DNA of 64,000 bases from Polynucleobacter aenigmaticus (GCF_002206635.1 NZ_NGUO01000002.1:305075-369074); one strand, 5' to 3'; positions 30,088-41,120 are shown, counted from the stretch's first letter. The notes: generated from the sequence alone by a model not told the origin. Program-made: numbers and translations.

Positions 30088-30833
30088 TGCAGTGGCTAGT
30101 TAAGCTTAGACACTTTTTGCTGCTGGGTTTAGTGGCAACCATGGTGGGCTGCGCATCGATTCCTGCTGGGGTGGAACCTTCTCCAAATGATCCGTGGGAA
30201 CCATTCAACCGCTCTGTTTTTGAATTTAATGAAGGTTTAGATGCATACGTGCTTAAGCCGGTAGTCACTGGCTACCGTTTTGTCTTGCCAGAATTTGTGC
30301 GGGACGGCATCTATAACTTTTTTAGCAACTACAGTGATATCTATACGGCCTTGCAGAATTTGTTACAAGGCAAGCCTGACTATGCCTTTAGCGACTTGAT
30401 GCGGGTTGTAGTCAACACTACCTTTGGTTTGGGCGGTTTGATTGATATGGCCACACCAGGTGGCTTGCCTAAGCACAAGGAAGATTGGGGTCAAACCTTT
30501 GGCGTTTGGGGCCTTCCAGCTGGTCCTTATGTGGTTTTGCCATTCTTTGGACCAAGCAGTGTGCGCGATACCTTTGGTACCGTAGCTGATTTAGAGTCTG
30601 ATTATCTATTTAGGCTGTTGCCAGATGTAGCTTTGCGAAACAGTCTTACTGGTCTTCGGGTCGTGAATTCCCGCAATACCTATTACGAGGCTGGCGACTT
30701 ATTAGATGGTGCGGCACTCGATAAATACAGTTTTATGCGCGATGCCTACATTCAGAGGCGGGAATACCAAATCAATGAGGGTCGTGAAGACGAGGAGGTA
30801 TTAATGCCTCCATATCAGAACCCCTACGAATAA
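30087..30833 (+). CDS. mlaA: Outer-membrane lipoprotein MlaA (VacJ)
   Basis: MlaA sits in the outer membrane and removes misplaced phospholipids from the outer leaflet, passing them to MlaC. The 248-residue precursor has a lipobox ending VGC at Cys22. It also has the family blocks NDPWEPFNRSVFEFNEGLD, NNLLQGK-type FSNYSDIYTALQNLLQGKP, TFGLGGLIDMATPGGL and GPYVVLPFFGPSSVRDTFG. The mlaA gene inside the mla operon, rather than elsewhere as in E. coli, is usual in betaproteobacteria. Confidence 0.95.
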   Translation: MQWLVKLRHFLLLGLVATMVGCASIPAGVEPSPNDPWEPFNRSVFEFNEGLDAYVLKPVVTGYRFVLPEFVRDGIYNFFSNYSDIYTALQNLLQGKPDYAFSDLMRVVVNTTFGLGGLIDMATPGGLPKHKEDWGQTFGVWGLPAGPYVVLPFFGPSSVRDTFGTVADLESDYLFRLLPDVALRNSLTGLRVVNSRNTYYEAGDLLDGAALDKYSFMRDAYIQRREYQINEGREDEEVLMPPYQNPYE

Positions 30834-30906
30834 AGGCGCGTAAGCCCGTTTAGATTTCCTTAAGGGGCTAAAATGAGCCTCAATGACCAGCAACGATCGA
30901 GCACAC

Positions 30907-31554
30907 ATGAAAAGCCATAAAACCATTCAGAAATACTTCGCGGTATTGTTATCAAGCTTATTTATAGCTGTTGGTGGAGTAAGTGCTCAAGTCGTAGATC
31001 AATCCACACCAGATGGTCTGATTAAGAATGTGGTCTCTGATGTGATGGCTTCCGTCAAGTCTGATCCCGAGATTCAGAAGGGCAATATTCCGCGCATCGT
31101 CGATTTAGTCGAGAAGAAGATTGTTCCCTACACTGATATGCGTCGCACTACTGAAATGGCGATGGGCCCTAATTGGAAAAAAGCGACTCCCGAGCAACAA
31201 GCGCAATTGGTGAGCGAGTTCAAGAATTTACTGATCCGCACTTACTCCGGCGCATTAAGTCAGCTTCGCGATCAAACCGTTCAATTTAAACCTTTGCGTG
31301 CAGCACCTGATGATAAAGAGGTGGTTGTAAAGACGGTAGTGATTGGCCGTGGCGATCCCGTGCCGCTCGACTATCGACTCGAGAAAACAGCTAACGGCTG
31401 GAGAGTCTACGACATGAACATCATGGGCGTTTGGCTGGTAGAGGCCTATCGCAATCAGTTTGCCAATCAAATTAGTCAAAACGGCGTTGAGGGTCTTGTG
31501 AAGTTCTTGCAGGATCGCAATAAGCAGCTTGCTGCTGCGAAGCCAACAAATTAA
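30907..31554 (+). CDS. mlaC: Periplasmic phospholipid carrier MlaC
   Basis: MlaC shuttles phospholipids between MlaA and MlaFEDB. From ATG 30907 the protein has 215 residues with a signal peptide MKSHKTIQKYFAVLLSSLF ending near VSAQ. Family blocks follow: IVPYTDMRRTTEMAMGPNWKKA, LIRTYSGALSQ and NGWRVYDMNIMGVWLVEAYR. An in-frame ATG at 30883 would place eight polar residues before the signal peptide; neither start has a clear ribosome-binding site. Confidence 0.93.
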   Translation: MKSHKTIQKYFAVLLSSLFIAVGGVSAQVVDQSTPDGLIKNVVSDVMASVKSDPEIQKGNIPRIVDLVEKKIVPYTDMRRTTEMAMGPNWKKATPEQQAQLVSEFKNLLIRTYSGALSQLRDQTVQFKPLRAAPDDKEVVVKTVVIGRGDPVPLDYRLEKTANGWRVYDMNIMGVWLVEAYRNQFANQISQNGVEGLVKFLQDRNKQLAAAKPTN

Positions 31555-31590
31555 AGATCACATCAAGATCAAGTAAAGATAAATAACAAG

Positions 31591-31851
31591 ATGCCATTTT
31601 TATTGCCTGTTTCAGTGACGCAAGACAATGTCGTGCAATTAGAAAAGGATGGCCTGTTAAACCTGGCCACCTTAAGAACGATCGATTGTGGAGGTCTGAA
31701 GGATTTTGACTCTACAGTATTAACCGTTTTGTTGGCATGGCAGAAAAAATTACAGGCTGATGGTCAGCAGATGACTGTTCTCAATGCGCCTGAAAAATTA
31801 ACCGTATTGGCTGGCGTCTATGGTGTTTCTCAATTGTTAGGCATGTCATAG
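31591..31851 (+). CDS. mlaB: STAS-domain protein MlaB
   Basis: MlaB is a small STAS protein that binds and stabilises MlaF. The 86-residue product shows the STAS pattern: hydrophobic strands, DCGGLKDFDSTVLTVLLAWQ, and GVYGVSQLLGM near the end. The conserved switch position reads DFDST. It lies last in the mla group and ends 1 base before the start of the following ABC ATPase gene. Confidence 0.85.
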   Translation: MPFLLPVSVTQDNVVQLEKDGLLNLATLRTIDCGGLKDFDSTVLTVLLAWQKKLQADGQQMTVLNAPEKLTVLAGVYGVSQLLGMS

Positions 31852-31852
31852 C

Positions 31853-32605
31853 ATGCACGCTGCAATATCGATTAAAAATATATCAAAAAATTATGGGGTA
31901 CTACAGGCTCTCGATGATGTTTCCTTGTCGATTGAGCAGGGCGAGTTTTTTGGTTTGCTGGGTCCCAATGGCGCAGGCAAGACAACCCTGATTTCTATTT
32001 TGGCGGGTTTAGCCACCGCAGATAGTGGGCATGCTGCAATCATGGGTGCCGATGTTCAAAGTCAATTTCGTGAGGCGCGCAGGATGTTGGGAGTGGTGCC
32101 ACAGGAGTTAGTGTTCGACCCCTTCTTTACTGTTCGCGAAACCCTGCAATTTCAGTCGGGTTATTTTGGTATTCGAAATAACAATGCTTGGATCGATGAG
32201 ATCATGGCCAATCTAGATCTTACCGGTAAAGCCGATAGCAATATGCGCTCCTTATCTGGCGGAATGAAGCGCCGAGTATTGGTGGCGCAGGCTTTGGTCC
32301 ATAGACCGCCAGTCATTATTTTGGATGAACCTACTGCGGGTGTTGATGTGGAGTTGCGTCAATCGCTCTGGCAATTTATTAGCCGTCTTAATCAAGATGG
32401 TCATACGATTGTTTTGACAACGCATTACCTAGAAGAGGCTGAGGCACTCTGCCAACGCATCGCTATGCTCAAGCAAGGAAAGATCGTTGCCTTGGATACC
32501 ACTGCTAATTTATTGAGTCAGTATGGCTCAGTCAAAAAAGATGGTGAAGGTAAGACGGATCTTGAAGATGTTTTTGTCAACATCATGTCGGGGAGTGCTC
32601 GATGA
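31853..32605 (+). CDS. ABC-2 type exporter ATP-binding protein (YadG-like)
   Basis: The 250-residue product is an ABC ATPase with Walker A GPNGAGKTT (residues 37-45), signature LSGGMKRR, Walker B VIILDEPTAGVD and VTTHYLEEAEALC-type switch TTHYLEEAEALCQR. This pattern is found in DrrA/YadG-type exporters. It overlaps the next gene, an ABC-2 permease, by 4 bases. Placed after mlaB in many betaproteobacteria; the substrate is unknown. Confidence 0.92.
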   Translation: MHAAISIKNISKNYGVLQALDDVSLSIEQGEFFGLLGPNGAGKTTLISILAGLATADSGHAAIMGADVQSQFREARRMLGVVPQELVFDPFFTVRETLQFQSGYFGIRNNNAWIDEIMANLDLTGKADSNMRSLSGGMKRRVLVAQALVHRPPVIILDEPTAGVDVELRQSLWQFISRLNQDGHTIVLTTHYLEEAEALCQRIAMLKQGKIVALDTTANLLSQYGSVKKDGEGKTDLEDVFVNIMSGSAR

Positions 32606-33390
32606 AGCCTATTCTCAATCAGCCCTTGATATCTTATGGCAGTGGCTTCCCAACCTTACTCCGTAAAGAAATTAAGCGCTTTTATAAGGTGGGGTTTCAG
32701 ACGGTTGCTGCGCCAGTGCTTACCGCCGTCTTATATTTAATGATTTTTGGCCACGTGTTAGAGGGCAAAGAAGTCTATGGTCGTCTGAACTACACCGCCT
32801 TCTTGATCCCGGGCTTGGTAATGATGAGTATTTTGCAAAATGCTTTTGCCAATACCTCCTCCTCACTCATTCAATCTAAGGTAACCGGTAACTTGGTATT
32901 TGTCTTGCTGGCACCGTTTAGTCACTTAGAGCTCTACGCTGCGTATGTATTGGCTGCAGTGTTCCGCGGTGTAGTCGTAGGTGCGGGCGTACTGGCGATT
33001 ACCGCATGGTTCGCTATGCCAGCATTTGAATATCCTTTGTGGATCATGGCATTTGCACTTTTAGGCGCCGCTATTCTGGGTAGCATGGGTTTAATTGCGG
33101 GCATCTGGGCTGATAAGTACGATCAATTGGCTGCCTTCCAAAACTTCATCATCATGCCGGCAACGATGTTATCGGGCGTGTTTTATTCCATTCACTCCTT
33201 GCCGGCTGCTTGGCAAGTCGTGTCGCATTTCAATCCGTTCTTCTACATGATTGATGGATTTCGTTACGGCTTTTTTGGTGTGTCAGATATTTCCCCTTGG
33301 AATAGTCTGGCAATTGTTGCGTGCTTCTTTGTCCTGGTTTCAGTAGTTGCTTTGGGTTTACTGCAAAAAGGCTATAAGTTAAGAAACTAG
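32602..33390 (+). CDS. ABC-2 type exporter permease (YadH-like)
   Basis: The 262-residue protein has about six hydrophobic segments and the ABC2 membrane signature NAFANTSSSLIQSKVTGNLVF and FFYMIDGFRYGFFG, like YadH. With the ATPase just upstream it should form a homodimeric exporter. The substrate cannot be told from sequence; the constant position beside mla and bolA hints at an envelope role, which is inference. Confidence 0.92.
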   Translation: MKPILNQPLISYGSGFPTLLRKEIKRFYKVGFQTVAAPVLTAVLYLMIFGHVLEGKEVYGRLNYTAFLIPGLVMMSILQNAFANTSSSLIQSKVTGNLVFVLLAPFSHLELYAAYVLAAVFRGVVVGAGVLAITAWFAMPAFEYPLWIMAFALLGAAILGSMGLIAGIWADKYDQLAAFQNFIIMPATMLSGVFYSIHSLPAAWQVVSHFNPFFYMIDGFRYGFFGVSDISPWNSLAIVACFFVLVSVVALGLLQKGYKLRN

Positions 33391-33456
33391 TTGACGATTT
33401 AGTCGCATCAAATTATTGAACAGAAATTATTAGTTATTAGGAATTAGGAGATCGTG

Positions 33457-33705
33457 ATGTTGCCAACCACAGAACAAATTGAGGGCTATATCCAGCAAGG
33501 TATTGCTTGTACCCATATCAAGGTTGAGGGCGATGGCCAACATTTCTTTGCCACGATAGTGAGTCCAGAGTTTGAAGGCAAGCGCCTGATACAGCGCCAT
33601 CAATTGGTCTATGGTGCAATGGGCGATCGTATGAAAGCGGAAGTGCACGCTCTATCAATTAAAGCCTTTACGCCTGAAGAGTTCGCGCAAAACGCCGCAA
33701 CTTAA
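33457..33705 (+). CDS. BolA family protein (IbaG-like)
   Basis: BolA/IbaG proteins pair with monothiol glutaredoxins in iron-sulfur handling and affect envelope and acid responses. The 82-residue product has IQQGIACTHIKVEGDGQHFFATIVSPEF and RLIQRHQLVYGAMGDRM with the invariant His of the fold. I use ATG 33457, 7 bases after AGGAG; a GTG directly before it is an alternative. It lies before murA, as ibaG does in many proteobacteria. Confidence 0.9.
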   Translation: MLPTTEQIEGYIQQGIACTHIKVEGDGQHFFATIVSPEFEGKRLIQRHQLVYGAMGDRMKAEVHALSIKAFTPEEFAQNAAT

Positions 33706-33738
33706 ATTACTGCATTAGCTTTTTACTGGAATAGATTC

Positions 33739-35013
33739 ATGGACAAATTACGAATGGTTGGCGGCACTCCGCTCAAGGGCGAAGTAGTCATTGCTGGTGC
33801 TAAGAATGCTGCATTGCCTATCCTCTGTGCTTGCTTACTGTGTGACGAACCGATTACCTTGCGTAATGTTCCTGATTTGCAAGATGTCAGAACCATGCTC
33901 AAACTTTTGCAAGAAATTGGTGTGACGGTATTTTTTCCAGACGTGAATAACCGCAATCATGTAGTGCTCAACGCTGCCAACATTAAGAGCTCTGAAGCAA
34001 CCTATGAGATGGTGAAAACCATGCGCGCTTCTATTTTGGTACTAGGCCCCTTGCTCGCCAGAATGCATAGTGCGAAGGTCTCATTGCCCGGCGGCTGCGC
34101 AATCGGAGCACGTCCAGTGGACCAACATATCAAAGGCTTAAAAGCGATGGGGGCCACTATCAAGATTGAGAGTGGCTACATTCAGGCGGAAACTAAGTCT
34201 TCCACCGGTCGTTTGCAGGGCGCTTCGATTTTGACTGACATGATTACGGTGACTGGCACAGAAAACTTGATGATGGCTGCCACCCTAGCAACCGGCACGA
34301 CTATTTTAGAAAATGCTGCCCGGGAGCCTGAGGTGGGTGACTTGGCTGAGCTGCTTGTCAAAATGGGTGCAAAGATCACCGGTATTGGCAGTGATCGCTT
34401 AGTCATTGAAGGTGTTCAAAAACTCCATAGCGCGGAGCACGCGGTGATTGCTGATCGCATTGAGGCGGGTACGTTCTTATGCGCAGTTGCGGCGACTGGT
34501 GGAGAGGTGCTGGTAAAGCACTGCCGCCCCGACACATTAGATGCGGTGATCGTCAAACTCAAAGAGGCTGGCTTGGAAATGGAAGTGGGTCCTGACTGGA
34601 TCAAGGCTTCCATGAAGGGTCGCCCTAAAGCAGTTAACTTCCGTACTTCTGAATATCCCGCTTTTCCAACTGATATGCAGGCCCAGTTAATGGCTGTCAA
34701 TGCCATTGCTGAGGGGAATGCCACAATTACTGAAACCATCTTTGAAAACCGCTTTATGCACGTTCAGGAGATGAATCGCTTGGGCGCCGATATTGCCATT
34801 GAGGGTAATACTGCTATTGCTCGGGGGGTGGAGAAGCTTTCCGGGGCAATTGTGATGGCGACGGATTTGCGTGCATCCGCTAGTTTGGTGATCGCAGGTT
34901 TGGCTGCTCAAGGCGAAACCCAGGTTGACCGGATTTATCACCTAGATCGGGGATATGACCGCATGGAGCAAAAGTTGACCCTTTTGGGGGCCAACATTCA
35001 GCGAGTGAAGTAA
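33739..35013 (+). CDS. murA: UDP-N-acetylglucosamine 1-carboxyvinyltransferase
   Basis: MurA adds enolpyruvate to UDP-GlcNAc, the first committed peptidoglycan step and the target of fosfomycin. The 424-residue product starts [16 protein letters not shown] and has the active loop [15 protein letters not shown] with Cys120, the residue alkylated by fosfomycin. [13 protein letters not shown] and [15 protein letters not shown] are further signatures. It is followed by hisG after 20 bases, the usual betaproteobacterial order. Confidence 0.97.
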   Translation: MDKLRMVGGTPLKGEVVIAGAKNAALPILCACLLCDEPITLRNVPDLQDVRTMLKLLQEIGVTVFFPDVNNRNHVVLNAANIKSSEATYEMVKTMRASILVLGPLLARMHSAKVSLPGGCAIGARPVDQHIKGLKAMGATIKIESGYIQAETKSSTGRLQGASILTDMITVTGTENLMMAATLATGTTILENAAREPEVGDLAELLVKMGAKITGIGSDRLVIEGVQKLHSAEHAVIADRIEAGTFLCAVAATGGEVLVKHCRPDTLDAVIVKLKEAGLEMEVGPDWIKASMKGRPKAVNFRTSEYPAFPTDMQAQLMAVNAIAEGNATITETIFENRFMHVQEMNRLGADIAIEGNTAIARGVEKLSGAIVMATDLRASASLVIAGLAAQGETQVDRIYHLDRGYDRMEQKLTLLGANIQRVK

Positions 35014-35033
35014 GCCTGATGGATAATTAGTCC

Positions 35034-35660
35034 ATGAAGTTAACTTTAGCCCTTTCGAAGGGACGCATCTTCGAAGAAACCGCTGAGATCTTATCTAAGA
35101 TCGGCATTCGTCCGCTGGAAGATCCTGAGAAGTCACGCAAACTGATTATTGAGACCTCTAATCCGGATGTGCGCTTGATTATTGTGCGTGCTTCGGATGT
35201 GCCTACTTATGTTCAGTTTGGCGGTGCAGATTTTGGAGTTGCCGGTTTGGACGTATTGATGGAAAACGGCACAGATGGTTTGTATGTCCCTTTCGATCTC
35301 AATATCGCTAAATGCCGTATGTCGGTTGCCGTGAAAGAGGGATTTGATTACGCTGCTGCCGTAAAGCAAGGCTCTCGTTTAAAAGTGGCAACTAAGTATG
35401 TCAATTGTGCACGCGAACACTTTGCGAATAAAGGCGTGCATATCGATACGATTCATTTGTATGGCTCAATGGAGTTGGCTCCATTAGTTGGTCTGGCTGA
35501 TGCAATTGTAGATCTGGTATCTACGGGTAATACGTTGCGTGCCAATGGCTTGGTTGAAGTTGAGCCAATTGCGGATATCAGTGCGCGCTTAGTGGTCAAT
35601 CAAGCTTCGTATAAGCGTAAGCGTACTCAGTTACAGCCTTTCTTTGAATTGCTAAAGTAA
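35034..35660 (+). CDS. hisG: ATP phosphoribosyltransferase catalytic subunit, short form
   Basis: HisG joins ATP and PRPP in the first step of histidine synthesis. At 208 residues this is the short form, lacking the C-terminal feedback domain, so it needs the regulatory subunit HisZ, which is not in this window. Motifs include [29 protein letters not shown] and the PRPP loop region [14 protein letters not shown]. It begins the his cluster directly after murA. Confidence 0.96.
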   Translation: MKLTLALSKGRIFEETAEILSKIGIRPLEDPEKSRKLIIETSNPDVRLIIVRASDVPTYVQFGGADFGVAGLDVLMENGTDGLYVPFDLNIAKCRMSVAVKEGFDYAAAVKQGSRLKVATKYVNCAREHFANKGVHIDTIHLYGSMELAPLVGLADAIVDLVSTGNTLRANGLVEVEPIADISARLVVNQASYKRKRTQLQPFFELLK

Positions 35661-35674
35661 CCAAGAAAACTCCC

Positions 35675-36997
35675 ATGTCTGCAGAAGTCAAAGTCAAACG
35701 CCTTAATAGCAAAGATGCAGGTTTCAAAGAAACCCTGTTATCCAGCCTGTCATTACCGATGGCTGATGATGAGGCGATTGATGCGGTTGTGGTGAAAGTC
35801 TTGGCACAAGTCAAGACTAATGGTGATGCTGCAGTACTAGCTTTCACAAAGCAATTTGATCGATTAGATATTCCAAGTGTGGCTGAGCTAGAGATTTCTC
35901 GCGAAGAGTTAGAGGGCGCCTATCAAGGTTTATCGGTAGAACAAAAAAATGCCTTGGATATTGCTGCGCAAAGAGTGCGGGCGTATCACGAGAAACAAAA
36001 GATTGAAGCGGGTTGCCACTCTTGGGAGTATGAAGAGGCTGATGGCACACGCTTAGGTCAAAAAGTGACTGCATTAGATCGTGTGGGCATCTATGTACCT
36101 GGTGGTAAGGCGGCATACCCATCTTCCGTCTTGATGAATGCCATTCCTGCAAAGGTTGCTGGCGTACAAGAAGTCATTATGGTGGTGCCCACTCCTGATG
36201 GAGCACGTAATCCTTTGGTTCTAGCTGCAGCTTGGCTGTCCGGTGTTGACCGTGTCTTTACGATTGGTGGCGCACAAGCCGTTGGTGCTTTGGCTTATGG
36301 CACCAAAACTATTCCTTCGGTCGATAAGATTGTTGGCCCAGGTAATGCTTATGTCGCAGCTGCCAAGCGTAGAGTTTTTGGGACTGTTGGCATCGACATG
36401 ATTGCCGGCCCATCAGAAATCTTGGTTCTGTGCGATGGCACTAGCAATCCCGATTGGATTGCGATGGACCTATTTTCTCAGGCGGAGCATGATGAGCTGG
36501 CGCAGTCAATCTTGCTTTGTCCAGACGAACAATTTATCGATCAGGTGCAAGAGAGTATTAATAAGCTATTACCTGAGATGCCTAGAAAAAAGGTGATTGA
36601 GGCATCGCTTGCCAATCGCGCTTTGTTGATTCAGGTAAAAGATATGGCTGAAGCTTGCGAGATTGCCAACGACATTGCTGCAGAGCATTTGGAAATTTGC
36701 GCTGCCGAGCCACGAAAGTGGGCTGAATTGATTCGTCATGCGGGCGCGATCTTTATGGGTAACTACACCAGCGAGTCCCTTGGTGATTATTGCGCTGGCC
36801 CAAATCACGTTTTACCAACAGCACGCACTGCGCGCTTCTCTTCACCGTTGGGTGTTTATGACTTTATCAAGCGCTCCAGCATGATCGAAGTCAGTGAAGC
36901 GGGAGCACAAACCTTAGGTGCCGTTGCAAGTACGCTCGCACACGGTGAGGGCTTGACGGCTCATGCTCGCGCTGCCGAGATGCGCCTGAAGAAGTAA
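35675..36997 (+). CDS. hisD: Histidinol dehydrogenase
   Basis: HisD oxidises L-histidinol to histidine in two NAD-linked steps with zinc. The 440-residue product has [62 protein letters not shown] and [10 protein letters not shown] with zinc and catalytic ligands, then the C-terminal AHARAAEMR. It follows hisG by 14 bases and runs up to the convergent hisC. Confidence 0.97.
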   Translation: MSAEVKVKRLNSKDAGFKETLLSSLSLPMADDEAIDAVVVKVLAQVKTNGDAAVLAFTKQFDRLDIPSVAELEISREELEGAYQGLSVEQKNALDIAAQRVRAYHEKQKIEAGCHSWEYEEADGTRLGQKVTALDRVGIYVPGGKAAYPSSVLMNAIPAKVAGVQEVIMVVPTPDGARNPLVLAAAWLSGVDRVFTIGGAQAVGALAYGTKTIPSVDKIVGPGNAYVAAAKRRVFGTVGIDMIAGPSEILVLCDGTSNPDWIAMDLFSQAEHDELAQSILLCPDEQFIDQVQESINKLLPEMPRKKVIEASLANRALLIQVKDMAEACEIANDIAAEHLEICAAEPRKWAELIRHAGAIFMGNYTSESLGDYCAGPNHVLPTARTARFSSPLGVYDFIKRSSMIEVSEAGAQTLGAVASTLAHGEGLTAHARAAEMRLKK

Positions 36998-37022
36998 ACG
37001 CGGAAATAAACTCAATCTAAGT

Positions 37023-38096
37023 TTAGGCGCTAGCCAGAATTTCTTTTAGAGTCGCAATTAATGCATTGCTTTGCTCATCTGTACCGATAGTGATTCGCAG
37101 AAACTCTTCAATACGGGGTGACTTAAAGTGGCGCACGATAATGCCGCGATCCCGTAAGGCTTGATATAGACTCCCACCAGCATGATTTGGATGGCGTGTA
37201 AAAATAAAATTGGCTGTTGACGGCAAAGTGTCAAATCCCATTGAGGCCAGCTCTTTTACAAGACGCTCACGAGTTTGAATTACTTTTCCGGCAGTCCTTT
37301 CTAGATGCGCTTGATCTTCTATTGCGGCGATGGCCCCAGCTTGCGCTAAGCGGCCCAGGGGGTAGGAGTTAAAACTGTTCTTTACACGTTCTAGCCCCTC
37401 AATTAAAGCGGGGTGGCCCACGGCAAATCCAACTCGCAATCCTGCTAGGGCGCGTGATTTGGACAAGGTATGAACAACTAAGAGGTTTTCTGGGCAAGAA
37501 GGCCCACGTAAAAGTGGAATGCAAGACTCGGTTCCGTAATCCACATAGGCCTCATCAATCACCACTACCGAATTAGTATTTCTGCTTAACAGTGCCTCAA
37601 TATCAGCTCGAGGAATAGCTCGCCCAGTTGGTGCATTGGGGTTGGGGAAGATCACTCCACCATTAGGGGTTGTGAAATCCTCAACCTGGACCTCAAAATG
37701 TGATCCAAGGGGAATAGTCTGATACTCAATGCCAAATAGCTTGCAATAGACCGGGTAGAAGCTATAAGTAATATCCGGGAATTGGACGGGTTTGGCTTGT
37801 TTTAGGAGGCCTAAAAACACGTGGGCTAGGACTTCATCAGAGCCATTGCCTAAAAACACCTGTTTTGGGTCTAAGTCATGTAAATCAGCAATGGCTTTTT
37901 TAAGGGCTGCTCCTTCAGGGTCTGGATAGAGCCTCAGATCGTCGGTTGTTTGCTGATTAATGGCTACTAGTGCTTTGGGCGATGGGCCGTACGGGCTTTC
38001 ATTGGTGTTGAGCTTTACCAGCCGCTCCATTTGCGGTTGCTCCCCAGGAACATAAGGGGTGAGGGTCTGAACAACGGGGCTCCAAAAACGGCTCAT
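37023..38096 (-). CDS. hisC: Histidinol-phosphate aminotransferase, opposite strand to the his operon
   Basis: HisC transfers an amino group from glutamate to imidazole-acetol phosphate using PLP. The 357-residue product has [45 protein letters not shown] and the PLP-lysine region [20 protein letters not shown]. It lies between hisD and hisB, where hisC is usual, but on the minus strand. It therefore needs its own promoter, and so do the his genes downstream of it. The ORF looks functional. Confidence 0.93.
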   Translation of the reverse strand: MSRFWSPVVQTLTPYVPGEQPQMERLVKLNTNESPYGPSPKALVAINQQTTDDLRLYPDPEGAALKKAIADLHDLDPKQVFLGNGSDEVLAHVFLGLLKQAKPVQFPDITYSFYPVYCKLFGIEYQTIPLGSHFEVQVEDFTTPNGGVIFPNPNAPTGRAIPRADIEALLSRNTNSVVVIDEAYVDYGTESCIPLLRGPSCPENLLVVHTLSKSRALAGLRVGFAVGHPALIEGLERVKNSFNSYPLGRLAQAGAIAAIEDQAHLERTAGKVIQTRERLVKELASMGFDTLPSTANFIFTRHPNHAGGSLYQALRDRGIIVRHFKSPRIEEFLRITIGTDEQSNALIATLKEILASA

Positions 38097-38185
38097 GAGG
38101 GACTCTAGTCAAAAAACAGCAAAAGTGAATAAACGCTAGTAATAAAAATCGGCATTTATATCTGTATCAGGAATGATATTATGAG

Positions 38186-38222
38186 GCTTCAATCAACACT
38201 TCGCCTCGCGGCGCACTGAAGC
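38186..38222 (+). promoter_or_regulatory. Hairpin abutting the hisB start codon
   Basis: GCTTCA (38186-38191) and TGAAGC (38217-38222) pair around an inner CGCC-TCGC-GGCG stem, ending exactly at the base before the hisB ATG. No ordinary ribosome-binding site is seen. It may control translation or be part of the new promoter region of hisBHAFIE. No poly-T follows. Confidence 0.4.
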
Positions 38223-38810
38223 ATGCGGCAAGCCGACGTTACCCGAAACACTTCGGAAACCAAAATTCAAATTGCTATCAATTTAGATGGCACAGGTAAA
38301 GCTGAGTTAGCCTCAGGCGTACCTTTCCTAGATCATATGTTGGATCAAATTGCCCGTCACGGCATGATCGACCTGAAAGTGGTTGCAAAAGGTGACACCC
38401 ATATTGATGATCACCACACTGTTGAGGATGTGGGCATTACTCTGGGACAAGCATTTGCTAAGGCAGTTGGGGACAAAGCGGGCATTACTCGCTATGGCCA
38501 TTCTTATGTTCCTTTGGATGAAACCTTGTCCAGAGTGGTAGTCGATTTTTCAGGTCGCCCAGGCTTGGAGTTCAATGTCCCCTTTACACGTGCACGTGTA
38601 GGCGACTTTGACGTTGACCTCAGTATTGAGTTCTTCCGCGGTTTTGTGAACCACGCCGGGGTAACTTTGCACATCGACAACTTACGGGGCATTAATGCCC
38701 ACCACCAGATTGAAACGGTATTTAAGGCTTTCGGACGTGCATTGCGCATGGCTTTAGAGCTTGATCCACGTGCATCTGGCGTTGTTCCTTCTACTAAGGG
38801 CAGCCTCTAA
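38223..38810 (+). CDS. hisB: Imidazoleglycerol-phosphate dehydratase
   Basis: HisB dehydrates imidazole glycerol phosphate to imidazole acetol phosphate; this is the monofunctional form without the phosphatase domain. The 195-residue product has [17 protein letters not shown], the metal-ligand [13 protein letters not shown], and [15 protein letters not shown] with [15 protein letters not shown]. It begins the right-hand part of the his operon after the reversed hisC. Confidence 0.96.
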   Translation: MRQADVTRNTSETKIQIAINLDGTGKAELASGVPFLDHMLDQIARHGMIDLKVVAKGDTHIDDHHTVEDVGITLGQAFAKAVGDKAGITRYGHSYVPLDETLSRVVVDFSGRPGLEFNVPFTRARVGDFDVDLSIEFFRGFVNHAGVTLHIDNLRGINAHHQIETVFKAFGRALRMALELDPRASGVVPSTKGSL

Positions 38811-38874
38811 TCTAGAAAATTTCTAGTTCTGAGTAGAAGACTGTCAAAGAACACTACAGAAAACAGGTTAAAAG

Positions 38875-39537
38875 TTGGCGCAAACAATTGCGATCGTTGA
38901 TTACGGAATGGGTAACCTACGTTCCGTGTATCAAGCCTTTCATCATGTGGCGCCGGATGCCAATGTAGTGATTGCGCACACCCCAGAAGAAATCATCTCC
39001 GCTGAGCGGGTAGTGTTGCCAGGGCAAGGTGCTATGCCCGATTGTATGAAGCACCTAGAGGAGTCAGGCCTATTGGAGGCGCTGTTAGATGCGGCAAAAA
39101 ATAAACCTCTTTTAGGCATTTGTGTTGGTGAGCAGATGTTGTTTGATCAAAGTGCTGAAGTGCGGGCAAATTCCAATTTAGCTTGGACTCCTTGCTTGGG
39201 ATTGATTCCGGGTGAAGTGCGGCGTTTTGAGTTGGCTGGCAAACTGCAGCCAGATGGCTCTGCATACAAAGTACCGCATATGGGCTGGAATCAGGTTCGT
39301 CAGGATCGCCAGCATCCGCTTTGGGACGGTATTCCGGATTTGACTAGTTTTTATTTCGTTCACAGTTACTATGTTGCGCCGCAACGTAAAGAAGATGTTG
39401 CAGGCTCAACTGAGTATGGTGATTGGTTTACTTCTGCTGTTGCAAGGGATAATATTTTTGCAACACAATTTCATCCAGAAAAAAGTGCAGAATACGGATT
39501 AAAGCTCTACAAAAACTTTGTTTCTTGGCAACCTTAA
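38875..39537 (+). CDS. hisH: Imidazole glycerol phosphate synthase, glutamine amidotransferase subunit
   Basis: HisH hydrolyses glutamine and channels ammonia to HisF. The 220-residue class I amidotransferase starts at TTG 38875 (AGGTTAAAAG upstream) as [18 protein letters not shown]. The nucleophile is Cys83 in [10 protein letters not shown] and the His-Glu pair lies in TQFHPEKS near the C-terminus. The oxyanion-strand motif PHMGWNQV is present. It works with the product of hisF. Confidence 0.96.
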   Translation: MAQTIAIVDYGMGNLRSVYQAFHHVAPDANVVIAHTPEEIISAERVVLPGQGAMPDCMKHLEESGLLEALLDAAKNKPLLGICVGEQMLFDQSAEVRANSNLAWTPCLGLIPGEVRRFELAGKLQPDGSAYKVPHMGWNQVRQDRQHPLWDGIPDLTSFYFVHSYYVAPQRKEDVAGSTEYGDWFTSAVARDNIFATQFHPEKSAEYGLKLYKNFVSWQP

Positions 39538-39556
39538 TATTTTCTAACCTACCGCT

Positions 39557-40318
39557 ATGCTGCTAATTCCCGCGATTGACTTAAAAGATGGGCACTGTGT
39601 TCGACTCGAACAAGGTGACATGGATAAAGCCACTGTTTTTTCTGAAGATCCAGGGGCCATGGCAGCGCATTGGATTAGTAAGGGCGCGCGTCGCTTGCAC
39701 CTAGTGGACTTGAATGGCGCATTTGCTGGCAAGCTAAAGAACGAGTCAGCGATTAAATCAATTCTTAAAGCGGTTGGCGATGAAATTCCCGTTCAACTAG
39801 GTGGCGGTATTCGCGATCTCGAGACCATTGAGCGTTTATTGGATGATGGTATTAGTACTGTCATTATTGGCACCGCTGCTGTGAAGAGACCTGGCTTTGT
39901 ACAAGATGCTTGCACAGCTTTCCCTGGTCACATCATGGTGGGCTTAGATGCGCGCGATGGCAAAGTGGCAACGGATGGCTGGAGCAAAATTACCGGCCAC
40001 GAAGTGATTGATCTTGCTAAGAAATTTGAAGGTTACGGTGTTGAAGCCATCATCTATACCGACATTGGTCGTGATGGCATGATGAAGGGCATTAATATGG
40101 ATGCCACGATCAAATTAGCACAAGCTATTCGGATTCCGGTCATTGCAAGTGGCGGCCTATCAAATAATCACGATATTGAAGCGCTGTGCGAGGCCGAGGC
40201 CGAAGGCATTATGGGTGTGATTGCAGGGCGCTCGATTTATGCGGGTGACCTAGATTTAACTGCGGCACAAAAGTACGCTGACGAGCTAACGCTCAAGTTT
40301 GCTAAGAAAATTATCTAG
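39557..40318 (+). CDS. hisA: ProFAR isomerase (HisA)
   Basis: HisA isomerises ProFAR to PRFAR by an Amadori rearrangement. The 253-residue TIM barrel starts [20 protein letters not shown] with the catalytic Asp8, and has [37 protein letters not shown] with the second catalytic Asp, and [13 protein letters not shown]. The duplicated half-barrel phosphate sites are clear. It lies between hisH and hisF. Confidence 0.96.
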   Translation: MLLIPAIDLKDGHCVRLEQGDMDKATVFSEDPGAMAAHWISKGARRLHLVDLNGAFAGKLKNESAIKSILKAVGDEIPVQLGGGIRDLETIERLLDDGISTVIIGTAAVKRPGFVQDACTAFPGHIMVGLDARDGKVATDGWSKITGHEVIDLAKKFEGYGVEAIIYTDIGRDGMMKGINMDATIKLAQAIRIPVIASGGLSNNHDIEALCEAEAEGIMGVIAGRSIYAGDLDLTAAQKYADELTLKFAKKII

Positions 40319-40329
40319 AGTGCTCCTCA

Positions 40330-41088
40330 GTGTTAACTAAGCGAATTATTCCCTGCCTGGATGTCACAGCGGGACGCGTTGTTAAGGGTGTGAACTTTGT
40401 TGGTCTGCGGGATGCTGGCGATCCCGTTGAGATTGCAAAACGTTACGATACCCAAGGCGCTGATGAACTCACTTTTTTAGACATTACTGCCACCTCCGAT
40501 GGTCGTGATCTGATATTGCACATCATTGAAGATGTCGCATCCCAGGTATTTATTCCTTTAACGGTTGGTGGTGGCGTACGCGCAGTAGTAGATGTACGTC
40601 GTTTGCTCAATGCCGGCGCTGACAAGGTGAGTATGAATTCATCAGCAGTAGCCAATCCAGATTTAGTTTCTGATGCTGCTGCGTATTACGGCTCCCAATG
40701 TATTGTGGTCGCGATAGATGCTAAAAAGACTGAAGCGGGCAACTGGGAAGTATTTACGCATGGTGGCAGAACTGCCACAGGCATGGATGTAGTTGTATGG
40801 GCAACGGAAGTTGCCAAGCGCGGTGCCGGTGAAATTTTGCTCACCAGCATGAATCGAGACGGTAGTAAAGATGGATTTGATCTGGAGTTAACTGCTGCCG
40901 TGAGTGATGCTGTGAGTGTTCCAGTGATTGCCTCTGGTGGTGTCGGCAATTTACAGCACTTGGTAGATGGCATTACCAAAGGCCATGCCGACGCAGTACT
41001 TGCAGCAAGCATCTTCCATTACGGTGAATACACTGTTGGCCAGGCAAAAGAATACATGGCGAGCCAAGGAATTCCGGTTCGGATTTAA
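40330..41088 (+). CDS. hisF: Imidazole glycerol phosphate synthase, cyclase subunit
   Basis: HisF uses HisH-derived ammonia to turn PRFAR into imidazole glycerol phosphate and AICAR. The 252-residue barrel starts at GTG 40330 as [23 protein letters not shown] with catalytic Asp11. It has [47 protein letters not shown] with catalytic Asp, and VIASGGVGN. It follows hisA by 11 bases. Confidence 0.96.
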   Translation: MLTKRIIPCLDVTAGRVVKGVNFVGLRDAGDPVEIAKRYDTQGADELTFLDITATSDGRDLILHIIEDVASQVFIPLTVGGGVRAVVDVRRLLNAGADKVSMNSSAVANPDLVSDAAAYYGSQCIVVAIDAKKTEAGNWEVFTHGGRTATGMDVVVWATEVAKRGAGEILLTSMNRDGSKDGFDLELTAAVSDAVSVPVIASGGVGNLQHLVDGITKGHADAVLAASIFHYGEYTVGQAKEYMASQGIPVRI

Positions 41089-41120
41089 AGCGCAATAAAA
41101 CACATTCAAAGAAGACATCC

